DNA of 64,000 bases, from contig CAVZSO010000009.1 in assembly GCA_963777975.1 (NCBI GenBank), positions 1 to 64,000 on the forward strand, in the 5' to 3' direction. The notes under the pieces were generated by a model. That model saw only the letters and a program-made list of their open reading frames with translations. It searched no databases and was not told where the DNA came from. Source of the DNA: CSP1-4 sp963777975. Its GTDB lineage: Bacteria; Chloroflexota; Limnocylindria; Limnocylindrales; CSP1-4. Position numbers and translations under genes: made by a program. Below, in pieces: positions 39,598-47,510 of the stretch; positions within the stretch are counted from its first letter, which is position 1, and each line of letters opens with the position of its first letter.

Positions 39598-40356
39598 TCA
39601 CAGGCCCGGCGGGTGGCGCGCGACGAAGCCGGCGTTCGAGCGCATCGTGTTCGTCCAGCGCGAACCGGTCTCCCGCGGGCCGGAGGTGTCGAAGCGGACG
39701 CCGGCGACGACCAGGTAGACATGGCCGTGGTTGGCGTAGATCGTCACCCACTTGCCCTGTCCGGCCTCGCCCCACGACATCAGCGGGCCGGAGGCGAGCG
39801 GCGCGGAGGCAGGCCGGCGGAGGCGAGCACGAACGACACCGAGCCGGAGCAGTCGTAGCCCGTGTCGATCCACTTGCCGTGGCCGCCGCCCCACTTGTAG
39901 GGGGTGCGCGCGATCGAGTTGCCGGCCTCGATGATCTGGCGCACGGCCTCGGGCGCCTCGAGCGGCGGCAGGGCGACGCCGTTGGAGAGCGCGGTCGCGG
40001 TCGTGGTGCTGGGCGTGGACCTCCGACAGCACGCCGGTGGGCTTGCGCCCGCCCGTGCTGGCGGGAGAGGTGGGCTTCGGGCCGGGCTCGTCGAGACCGG
40101 GGTCGTCCTCAGCCGGCTCGGCGGCGCCGCTGCCGGCGTCTCCGGCCTGCGGCTGGACGACGCGCGCCCGCAGCTTCTTCGGCAACGGCGGCAGCTTCGA
40201 CTCGCTGCGCGGCTCGGACTTCTTGCCCGTCAGGTCCGGCGAGCCCTTCTCGTCACCGGCCGCGCCGATCGCCAGGTAGCCGCCGCCGATCACGGCGAGG
40301 CCGACCAGGCAGGCGAGCAGGGCGGTGCGGCGCATCCACCGAGTATGGCGGCGCAT
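39598..40356 (-). CDS. NlpC/P60-like cell-wall hydrolase (no riboswitch)
   Basis: ATG 40356: MRRHTRWMRRTALLACLVGL and AVIGGGYLAIGAAG form a signal anchor. A charged Pro-rich linker follows, then TPYKWGGGHGKWIDTGYDCS with the catalytic Cys, SFVLASAGLL, LASGPLMSWGEAGQGKWVTI, HGHVYLVVAGVRFDTSG with the catalytic His, and SNAGFVARHPPGL. It shares the GGGHG-x-W-x-D-x-GYDCSGS block with the protein at 17609-18394. Two frame changes near 40015 and 39815. Its start overlaps the stop of the upstream M15-like gene (TGATG). Confidence 0.82.
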   Translation of the reverse strand: MRRHTRWMRRTALLACLVGLAVIGGGYLAIGAAGDEKGSPDLTGKKSEPRSESKLPPLPKKLRARVVQPQAGDAGSGAAEPAEDDPGLDEPGPKPTSPASTGGRKPTGVLSEVHAQHHDRDRALQRRRPAAARGARGRAPDHRGRQLDRAHPLQVGRRPRQVDRHGLRLLRLGVVRARLRRPASAPLASGPLMSWGEAGQGKWVTIYANHGHVYLVVAGVRFDTSGPRETGSRWTNTMRSNAGFVARHPPGL

Positions 40357-40982
40357 CAGCGTCCCCTGCTCCAGAAGGAGGTCCTGGCGGCGGCGCCGCG
40401 CCTGGTCATGCCGATGTGCACGTGATCGCGGTGCGCGATCGTCGTGGTCGACTCTTGCGCTTGAGCTTGCCGCGCTTGCCGTAGCAGACGCTGGTACGGG
40501 CTGAACTCGGTCATCCCGGCGCCCCAGTAGCCGCAGTCCCAGATCAGCTCCTCGACGCCCATGCGGCGGGCGAGCGCCTGCGGGTTGCCCGCCGCGTCGG
40601 GCGCCAGCAGCAGGCGGATCAGCCGCTCGGCGGCCGCGCCGGTCGGCGCGGTCCGAGACGTCCAGGTGCCAGTCGATCGCGCGGTTCTCGGCGTGCAGCG
40701 ACGCCTGGCCCTTGCCCCACTTCTCACAGCGGTAGGAGCCCCAGAAGACGCCGCGCGCGTTGGCCTCGAGCCAGCGCTGCAGCGCGAGCATCCCGGGCCG
40801 CGGGCCTTCGGCGTGCACTGGCGCGCGCCGTCGTAGATGGAGTCCTCGATCGGCAGCGACAGCAGCCGGTCGGCCGGGTTGCCCGCGACGGGGGCGGGGT
40901 TCTCGGGCAGGCGCACCATCGCGGAGGCGGAGCCCGCGAAGGAGAGCAGGAGCAGCGAGCAGATCAGGGAGAGGCGGATCAT
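40356..40982 (-). CDS. secreted M15-like putative carboxypeptidase
   Basis: Signal peptide MIRLSLICSLLLLSFAGSAS-A. Mature part: EDSIYDGARQCTPKARGPGM, WGSYRCEKWGKGQASLHAEN, RAIDWHLDVSD, and RMGVEELIWDCGYWGAGMTE. Near the end STTTIAHRDHVHIGMTRRGA. The pairing of SLHAENRAIDWHLD and HRDHVHIG resembles the metal ligands (H, D, H) of D-Ala-D-Ala carboxypeptidases of the M15 fold. Four frame changes. It is translationally coupled to the NlpC/P60 gene, which fits a cell-wall job. Confidence 0.7.
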   Translation of the reverse strand: MIRLSLICSLLLLSFAGSASAMVRLPENPAPVAGNPADRLLSLPIEDSIYDGARQCTPKARGPGCSRCSAGSRPTRAASSGAPTAVRSGARARRRCTPRTARSTGTWTSRTAPTGAAAERLIRLLLAPDAAGNPQALARRMGVEELIWDCGYWGAGMTEFSPYQRLLRQARQAQAQESTTTIAHRDHVHIGMTRRGAAARTSFWSRGR

Positions 40983-41019
40983 CCCCCAGACGAATCGGCG
41001 TCTCCCCGGATCGCTTGAA

Positions 41020-42111
41020 TCAGGCCGGCACGGGGAGGCCCATCGCCTGCGCCAGGTCCGCGACCAGGTCCGCGGCCGCCTCGATGCCGCACGAGAGGCG
41101 CACGAGGTCGGCCGGGACGGCCGCGTCGGAGCCCTCGACGGACTGGTGCGTCATCGCCTGCGGGACCTCGAGCAGCGACTCGACGCCGCCGAGCGACTCC
41201 GCCAGCGAGAAGATCCGACGTCGCGCGCGGCGATGCCGGCGGCGTCCGGGTGGCGGAAGGAGACCATGCCGGCGAAGCCGGGCCAGCGGACGTCGCTCAC
41301 GCCCGGCGCGCTCGCGCAGGAACGCCACCACGGCGCGCGCGTTCTCGGTGTGCGCCGCCATGCGCAGGTGCAGCGTGCGCAGGCCGCGGTGCACGAGGAA
41401 GCAGTCGAGCGGCCCGGGCACCGCGCCGACCGAGTTCTGGACGAAGCGCACGCCGCTCGTGCAGCGCGCGGGTCGCGCACGATCACGGCGCCGCCGACGG
41501 TGTCGGAGTGCCCGCCGAGGTACTTCGTCGTGGAGTGCACGACGGCGTCCGGCGCCGAGCTCCAGCGGGCGCTGGTAGACCGGCGTGGCGAACGTGTTGT
41601 CGACCGCGACGAAGGCGCCGCCCTTGCGCGCCACGATCGCCCTCGACGTCGACGACGTTCAGCGTCGGGTTGGTCGGCGTCTCGACCCAGATGAGCTTCG
41701 TCTCCGGCCGCACCGCGGCGGCGACGGCGTCGAGGTCGCACTGGTCGACCATCGTGTACTCGAGCCCCCAGCGCGAGAGCACCTTGTCGACGAGCCGGTA
41801 GGTGCCGCCGTAGAGGTCGTCGGGGATGATCGACGTGGTCGCCCGCCGTGCAGACGGCGGTGATCAGCGCGTGCGTCGCCGGCCATGCCGGAGGCGAACG
41901 CGGTCGCGCGGCCGCCCTCGAGCTCGCCGAGCGCCTTCTCGAGCTGCGTGCGCGTCGGGTTCGCCGAGCGCGAGTAGTCGTAGTCCTCGACGAACTCGCC
42001 GGGCGCCTTCTGCACGTAGGTGGAGGCCTGGTGGATCGGCGGGACGACGCCGCCGAAGCACGGGTCGGGATCCAGCCCGGCGTGGACGGCGCGGGTCGCG
42101 AAGCGGGTCAC
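41020..42111 (-). CDS. cystathionine gamma-synthase family PLP enzyme
   Basis: Starts TRFATRAVHAGLDPDPCFGG, then VVPPIHQASTYVQKAPGEFV, DYDYSRSANPTRTQLEKALG, LELEGGRATAFASGMAA, LIWVETPTNPTLNVVD, FVAVDNTFATPVYQRPLELG and HSTTKYLGGHSDTVGGAVIV, where the lysine of STTKYLGGH binds PLP. Then FAGMVSFRHPDA, RIFSLAESLGGVESLLEVPQ, MTHQSVEGSDAAVPADLVRL. About 365 residues with frame changes near 41220, 41305, 41460, 41560, 41640, 41840 and 41880. Start GTG 42111 overlaps the CBS stop (GTGA): a reverse transsulfuration pair. Confidence 0.92.
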
Positions 42112-43483
42112 GAGGCCAGCGACTCGAGCAGGTCCGCGCGGGTGACGATGCCGACCGGGCGGCCGTTCTCGGAGACCGTGAGCGCCTGGCGGTCGCCGGC
42201 GAGCAGCTCGACGACCTCGCGCACGGGGTCGCCGGAGGACACGCTCGGGAACGGCGCCTCCATCACGTCGGAGATCGCGGCGCCCATCAGGCCGGGGTTG
42301 TCGACCGCGTGCTTGAGCAGGCCGCGCTCGCCGACCGAGCCGACGATCTCGTCCGGATCGCCCGCGGCGACCACCGGGAGCTGCGAGACGCGGTGCTCGT
42401 GCAGCAGCGCGATCGCGTCGCGCACGTTCTGGCCCGTCTCGACGACCACGAACGGCGGGATGTCCCCCGCCGCCGTCTTCGCGCGCAGCACCTCGCCGAC
42501 GCGCGGTCGGCCGCGGTCCAGGAACCCGTGCTGGGCCATCCAGGTGTCGTTGAAGATCTTCGACAGGTAGCGCGCGGCCGCCGTCGGGCAGGACGACCGC
42601 GACCATCGCGTCCGGGTCGTCGATGCCGGCCGCGACCTCCAGCGCCGCGTGCACGGCCAGGCCGCAGGAGCCGCCGACGAGCAGGCCCTCGGTCTCGGCC
42701 AGCCGGCGCGTGGTGAGGAACGAGTCCTTGTCGGAGACCGTCACGTAGCGGTCCACGACCGACGGGTCGTACGTCGACGGCCAGAAGTCCTCGCCGACGC
42801 CCTCGACGAGGTACGGATGGACCTCCTCGCTGGAGTAGATCGAGCCGACGGGGTCGGCGCCGATCACCTGGATCTCCGGGTTCTGCTCCTTGAGGTAGCT
42901 TGCCGGTGCCGGTGATCGTCCCGCCCGTGCCGACGCCGATCACGAGGTGCGTGACCTTGCCGCCGGTCTGGCGCCAGAGCTCCGGGCCCGTCGTCTCGTA
43001 GTGCGTCTGCGGGTTGGCCGGGTTGGCGTACTGGTTGGGCTGGAACGCGCCCGGGATCTCGCGCGTGAGCCGGTCGGCGACCCGGTAGTAGGCCTGCGGC
43101 GAGTCGGGATCGACGTCCGTCGGCGTGACGACGACCTCGGCGCCGTAGGCGCGCAGCAGGTCGATCTTCTCCTCGGACATCTTGTCCGGCATCACCGCGA
43201 TCACGCGGTAGCCCTTGAGGCGGGCGGCGATCGCGAGGCCGGTGCCGGTGTTGCCCGAGGTCGGCTCGATGATCGTGCCGCCGGGCTTGAGCCGCCCGTC
43301 GCGCTCGGCCGCCTCGATCATGCGCATCGCCACGCGGTCCTTGATCGAGCCGCCCGGGTTGAAGTACTCCATCTTGGCCACGACCTGCGGCGTCAGCCCC
43401 GCGCCGATGCGCGACAGGCGCACGAGCGGCGTGTCGCCGATCGTGTCGAGGATGGAGTCCTTGATGTCCGCGGGAGCGGCCAT
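42108..43483 (-). CDS. cystathionine beta-synthase with CBS domain pair
   Basis: PLP-binding core KDSILDTIGDTPLVRLSRIG, YFNPGGSIKDRVAMRMIEAA with the Schiff-base lysine in SIKDR, EPTSGNTGTGLAIAARLKGY, GVGTGGTITGTG and VGGSCGLAVHAALEVAAGID. The C-terminal CBS-domain pair reads QNVRDAIALLHEHRVSQLPV and SVSSGDPVREVVELLAGDRQ, GRPVGIVTRADLLESLAS. About 457 residues. Frame changes near 42900 and 42580. It joins serine and homocysteine to cystathionine, feeding the downstream gamma-synthase/lyase partner. Confidence 0.93.
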
Positions 43484-43493
43484 GCGCCCAACC

Positions 43494-44801
43494 TTATCGG
43501 GGCGGGCAGGCAGTCCAGATCTCCCAGTCGGGCACCGCCGCGACGCGGGTGAGGCCGGTGCGGAAGCGGTCCGGCTCGTACGGCTCGCCGTCCAGCGGAG
43601 GCGCGCGGACGAGCACGCGGGTCGGGTCGCGCGGCTGGTCGAGGAAGGCGATCGGGACGTGGAGGCGGGAGGCGACGAGCGCGCGCCAGTAGTAGCCCGA
43701 CTGCACGTTGCCGCAGCGCTCGAGCGCGGCGAGGCCGCCCGCGCGGGCGATCGCCGTGTCGAGGTGCTCGCGCTGGCTCGCGCGCCAGGCGATCGAGTCG
43801 AGGTCGCGGTCGAGGTGGCCCATCTGGGTGATCGCGAGCGCGAGGCAGAGCACCGCGGCCGCGACCGGGGCGGCGCGCCCGAGCCGCACCACCCCGGCGC
43901 CCGCGAGCACGCAGAACAGCGCCTCGGCCGGCACGAGGTAGCGCGGGTTGCCGGCGAAGCCGCCCTGCGCGGAGAGCGCCACGATCAGCACGTAGGCGAC
44001 CCCGCCGAGCGCCATCGCGCGCAGCACCGGATCGGCCCGCCGCCACGGCACGACCGCGGCCACCGCGAACGGCGCGGCGACGATGCCGAGCTGGTCGACC
44101 GCGTCCCACAGCGAGGCGAGGAACGGCACGTCGGCGAGCTGGGCCGAGCCCTCCGAGGCCGTCTTGCGCGCCGTGCTGCCGGCGGCGAACAGGCCCTCGG
44201 TGCCGAGCGCGTCGGGCAGCAGCCAGCCGATGGCGATGGCGACGAGCCCGAGCGCGGGCGCGAGCCGGTCGCCCTCGCGCCACAGCCACAGGCCGTAGAG
44301 GCCGAGGAAGGGCCAGATCTCCGGCCGCAGCAGCCCGGCCGTGACGCCGAGCGCGAGCGCGGCGCGGCGGTGGCCGGCGAGGTGCGCGATCACCGCCCAC
44401 AGCACCGCGGCGGCGAGCCAGCCCTCGGAGTTGCCGAGCGCGCTGTTGAGCAGCCACCACGGGCTGACCGCCATCACGAACGCCGCGACGGCGCCGGCGA
44501 GCCGCCCGGCCAGCCGCTCCCCGAGCGCGTACGCGCCCGCGAGCGCGAGCAGCCCGCCCATCCGGCCGAGCGCCGCCCAGACGGGCTCGGCGTCGCGGTC
44601 CAGCGGCGCCAGCAGCGTCGTGACGAGCACGCTCAGCGGCTTCCACGTCGGCCCGCCCTCCGTGTCCAGCTGCCCGTGGAAGGCGTCGTGGCCCCAGGTG
44701 ACCCAGACCTGCGGGTCGAAGGCGAGCGCCCACGGCAGCACGACCACCGACAGGGCGGCGAGCACGGCGCACGCCGGGACGAGCGCCGCGGACCGGGTCA
44801 C
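43494..44801 (-). CDS. polytopic membrane protein, GT-C-like (paralogue of 30756-32210)
   Basis: Intact 435 residues from GTG 44801: TRSAALVPACAVLAALSVVV, then WVTWGHDAFHGQLDTEGGPT-WKPLSVLVTTLLA, NSALGNSEGWLAAAVLWAVI, LLRPEIWPFLGLYGLWLW, ALGGVAYVLIVALSAQGGFA and GNPRYLVPAEALFCVLAGAG. Ten or so hydrophobic segments. The EGGPTWKPL, GNSEG and LLRPEIWP blocks match the protein at 30756-32210. Likely a GT-C type glycosyltransferase; no donor known. The start overlaps the stop of the upstream nucleotidyltransferase-like gene (GTGA). Confidence 0.75.
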   Translation of the reverse strand: MTRSAALVPACAVLAALSVVVLPWALAFDPQVWVTWGHDAFHGQLDTEGGPTWKPLSVLVTTLLAPLDRDAEPVWAALGRMGGLLALAGAYALGERLAGRLAGAVAAFVMAVSPWWLLNSALGNSEGWLAAAVLWAVIAHLAGHRRAALALGVTAGLLRPEIWPFLGLYGLWLWREGDRLAPALGLVAIAIGWLLPDALGTEGLFAAGSTARKTASEGSAQLADVPFLASLWDAVDQLGIVAAPFAVAAVVPWRRADPVLRAMALGGVAYVLIVALSAQGGFAGNPRYLVPAEALFCVLAGAGVVRLGRAAPVAAAVLCLALAITQMGHLDRDLDSIAWRASQREHLDTAIARAGGLAALERCGNVQSGYYWRALVASRLHVPIAFLDQPRDPTRVLVRAPPLDGEPYEPDRFRTGLTRVAAVPDWEIWTACPPR

Positions 44802-45399
44802 GCGGCGGGCCGCCGGGCGACGAGCCGCAGGTGCGTGTCCGGCCACGGCAGCGCGGCCTCGCGCTCGCGGGGGCAGCGGGCGGGGTGCGAAGCGGTGCTC
44901 GACCAGCCACGGGTTGGTGAAGCCGTGCGAGCCGGGCGCCACCTCGAAGCCCGCTCGCGTGCCGCCCGCTCCCAGTCCGATCGGCCGGCCGCACGACGTC
45001 ACGCAGCTGCGACCACTTGCGCGCGGCGCCCGTGTCGAAGGCGCGCGCGTAGGTGTTGTAGTCGCGCGTCTCGGACAGCGCGTCGGTGAGCAGCGGGTCG
45101 GTGGGGCACGTCGTCGACGGGATAGACGAGGCACTCCGTCGCCGACAGCGCGGAGTAGCGCTCGATCTGCGCCTCGCGGCGATGGGCGGGGAGCGGGTTG
45201 CGGCGCGTCGTGCCGTGGTCGGCGCTGGTGACCGCGAACACGACCTGCGCGCCGCGGCAGTCGGCCTGCTCGCCCTTGGTGTCGGGCACGCCGACCGCCA
45301 CCGCCCGCTCCAGGTAGGCGGCCTGGAAGCGCGTCAGCAGGTGGTGGCGACCGGGGAAGAGGACGTAGGCGTAGGCCATCCCGGCCGGGATCGTGTCAT
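44798..45399 (-). CDS. nucleotidyltransferase-fold protein, NMN adenylyltransferase-like
   Basis: After correcting one inserted base near 45390 it reads MTIPAGMAYAYVLFPGRHHL, LTRFQAAYLERAVAVGVPDT, CRGAQVVFAVTSADHGTTRR, NPLPAHRREAQIERYSALSA, then VYPVDDVPPTDP and ETRDYNTYARAFDTGA. The order (GRxx.., vTSADH..., NPxxxxRREAxIER) parallels archaeal NMNAT (GRFQPFHNGH, GSAQ, NPFTAGER), but the HxGH motif is altered (GRHHLLT). The C-terminus REREAALPWPDTHLRLVARR is of unknown type. Coupled by ATGA overlap to the NAD kinase gene, supporting an NAD-related role (inference). Confidence 0.65.
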
Positions 45400-46287
45400 C
45401 CGACCAGGCGCAGCGTGCGGCTTGCCGCTCCGATCTCGATCCGCTGGCCCCAGTCGACGGCGTACGTGGTCGGCCTCGATGCCGTCGCCGAACACGGTCC
45501 CGCCCTCCCCCAGCTCGCACGTGATCGTGAGGTGCTCGGCGGCGCGTGATGCGGCCGGCGGTCAGGGTCGTGCCGGTGACGGTGCTCGGCCACGCCTCGC
45601 GCACGAAGAAGGCGAGCGCGGGGTCCGTCGGGCGCGGGGAGGCCGAGCGGGCGGGCGAGCTGGCGGTTGATGCTCGCCGCCCAGCCCGTCGCGCCCGTGC
45701 CGGTCGCCGCGATCACGCCGGACGAGGACTGGCGCTCGCTGCGCTCCCCGAGCGCGATCGTGTAGCGCGCCGACTGGTGCGTGGCGTGCCCGACGAAGAT
45801 CTCGTTGAGCGCGAGCACCTCCTGCCCGTCGTCGAGCAGGGCGCGCGACCATCGTGCGCTCCTCGATCCGGGCGGCGCCGCTCGCGAGGTCGGCGATCAG
45901 GTCGGCGGCCGCCTGCGGCGGGTGGCGGACGAGCACGCCGGGCACGTGCGCCGGGTCCGGGTTGAGGCCGATCACGGGCTGGCCGTCGAGGTACTTGGCG
46001 ACGTTGGCGACCAGCCCGTCCTGGCCGAGCGCGAGCACGACGTCGCCGGGCTCGAACAGGAAGCGGTCGAGGTCGGCCCGCATGACGGTGGCGGCGCGCC
46101 AGTCCGCGGGCACCGCGCCGAGCACGGCGCGGTGCGTGGCGGCCAGGGCGGCGTGGCGCTCGAGCACCTCGTCCAGCGCGCGGCCGCGCTGCTCGAGGAA
46201 GAAGCGGACCTGCTCGTGCGTCGCGTGGCGGGCGAGCAGCTCGTCGTACTCGCTCGGGCGCTCGACGAGGACGGCGCGCGGGACCAT
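45396..46287 (-). CDS. NAD kinase-like protein
   Basis: N-terminal part intact from ATG 46287: VPRAVLVERPSEYDELLARH, GRALDEVLERHAALAATHRA, PGDVVLALGQDGLVANVAKY, LDGQPVIGLNPDPAHVPGVL. The diphosphate motif is GQDG in place of the usual GGDG; the catalytic Asp is kept. The second half (frame change near 45845) has ALNEIFVGHATHQSARYTIA and VIAATGTGATGWAASI, the counterpart of the substrate loop TPTGSTA. Frame changes near 45640, 45550 and 45460. About 297 residues. Starts 3 bases after the SPFH gene; part of the same operon. Confidence 0.82.
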
Positions 46288-46290
46288 CGC

Positions 46291-47214
46291 TCACGCCGCC
46301 TTCGCGAGCAGCGGCTGCAGCAGGTCGGGCGTGACGGTCAGGTGCTCGACGGTGCCGAGCGCCCCGGCCAGCTCCTGCAGCGCCAGCGCGCGCAGCACGT
46401 CGGGCGGCAGCGCGGCCTGGATCTCCGCGCGCTCGCGCTCGACCTGCAGCTTCGCGCCCTCGACGAGCCCGATCTCCTCCGCCCGGCTCTCGGCCTTGCG
46501 GCGGTCGTTGACGGCGGCCTGCGACACGAGGTCCTCCTCGCGGCGGGCCAGCTCGATCCGGTTGGCGAGCTCGTTCTCGGCGATCGCGCGCTCCTTCTCG
46601 ACGGCCATCGCTCGGCGCTGGAAGGTCGCCTCGTCGGCGCGCTGCTGGATCGCCTCGCGGGTCGGCTGGCGCAGGGCCTTCTCGACCTCGGCGCTCGGCG
46701 CGACGTCGGCGACGCGCACCGCGACGAGCTCGATGCCCAGCTCGGCGAGGGCGGGCTCTGCGCGCAGGCCGGCCTCGATCCGCTGCCGGATCGGCGCCAC
46801 GCCGGCGTGCAGGATCGCGCGCACGTCCTGCTTGCCGAGCTCGTCGACGACGAACTGCTGGGCGAGCTGGGAGAGCAGGCCGGCGACCTGCTCGAGCGGC
46901 GCCTGCGCCCAGCGGCCGCTGTCGAGGTCGAGCGTGAAGTCGACGCGGCGGGCCAGCGCGGCCGGCGCGGCGACGCGGAAGGTGACCACGCCCTGGACGG
47001 CGAGCTCCTGGAAGTCCGCGCTGCGCACGCGGAACAGGAACGGCAGCTCGCGGTCGTCGATCGGGACCTCGGCGACGGCGGTGGCGATCGGGCGGAACCA
47101 GAACGCGAGCCCGGCGCCGTCGCGGCGCAGGTCACCGTTGCGGTAGCTCAGGACGTGGTAGGTCGGCTCGGAGCGGAGATGTCTGACGAGCGGGAATCGC
47201 TGGATGGTGGCCAC
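46291..47214 (-). CDS. SPFH/Band 7 domain protein (stomatin/prohibitin-like)
   Basis: Intact 307 residues from the start at 47214: ATIQRFPLVRHLRSEPTYHV, IDDRELPFLFRVRSADFQEL, VQGVVTFRVAAPAALARRVD, QQFVVDELGKQDVRAILHAG, GIELVAVRVADVAPSAEVEK. A long coiled coil follows: QRADEATFQRRAMAVEKERA, ENELANRIELARREEDLVSQ, VNDRRKAESRAEEIGLVEGA. Standard SPFH order (beta core, then coiled coil). Unlike typical stomatins there is no N-terminal membrane helix, so it is probably peripheral or cytosolic. First gene of the operon with NAD kinase and the NMNAT-like gene. Confidence 0.9.
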   Translation of the reverse strand: MATIQRFPLVRHLRSEPTYHVLSYRNGDLRRDGAGLAFWFRPIATAVAEVPIDDRELPFLFRVRSADFQELAVQGVVTFRVAAPAALARRVDFTLDLDSGRWAQAPLEQVAGLLSQLAQQFVVDELGKQDVRAILHAGVAPIRQRIEAGLRAEPALAELGIELVAVRVADVAPSAEVEKALRQPTREAIQQRADEATFQRRAMAVEKERAIAENELANRIELARREEDLVSQAAVNDRRKAESRAEEIGLVEGAKLQVERERAEIQAALPPDVLRALALQELAGALGTVEHLTVTPDLLQPLLAKAA

Positions 47215-47235
47215 GCTGAGTTCCTTCTCTCGTTT

Positions 47236-47250
47236 TGGTCAGCATGACCA
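47236..47250. promoter_or_regulatory. operator-like palindrome upstream of the SPFH operon
   Basis: Perfect inverted repeat TGGTCA-3-TGACCA (plus-strand form TGGTCAGCATGACCA), 22 bases before the SPFH start. On the minus strand it directly follows TATTAT, a likely -10 element (47251-47256), so a bound regulator would block transcription. No regulator gene is adjacent. Confidence 0.6.
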
Positions 47251-47273
47251 TAATAGCATTCCGGCTCGCTCGT

Positions 47274-47494
47274 CGAACGTCGACTGCGGCTGGGTAGGGG
47301 TGGTGAGAGCGCCGGCCGGGCCGCGGATCCGCATGCGTTTTCGCACACTCGCGCACAGATCGGAATCGACTGTGCGGAAAGCCTCAGATACCAGGGGGTT
47401 TCCGCACAGTCGATCCGGGCCTGCCGCGTACTGCGCGCAAGCCTCGCGGCGGACGGCACCCTCACCGCCCCTACCCAGCCGCCGTTGACGTTCG
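47274..47494. repeat. 221-bp inverted-repeat element
   Basis: Outer arms 47274-47307 and 47461-47494 are 34 bases each with 3 mismatches (both contain GGCTGGGTAGGGG on one strand or its complement). Inner arms 47365-47380 and 47399-47414 are a perfect 16-base inverted repeat (ATCGACTGTGCGGAAA). The middle also repeats TTT-C-GCACA several times. It has no open frame. It fills the gap between the SPFH start and the stop of the LVIVD gene. It could be a MITE-like element or a structured RNA; both are inference. Confidence 0.7.
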
Positions 47495-47510
47495 CCGGCG
47501 CCAACGACCC

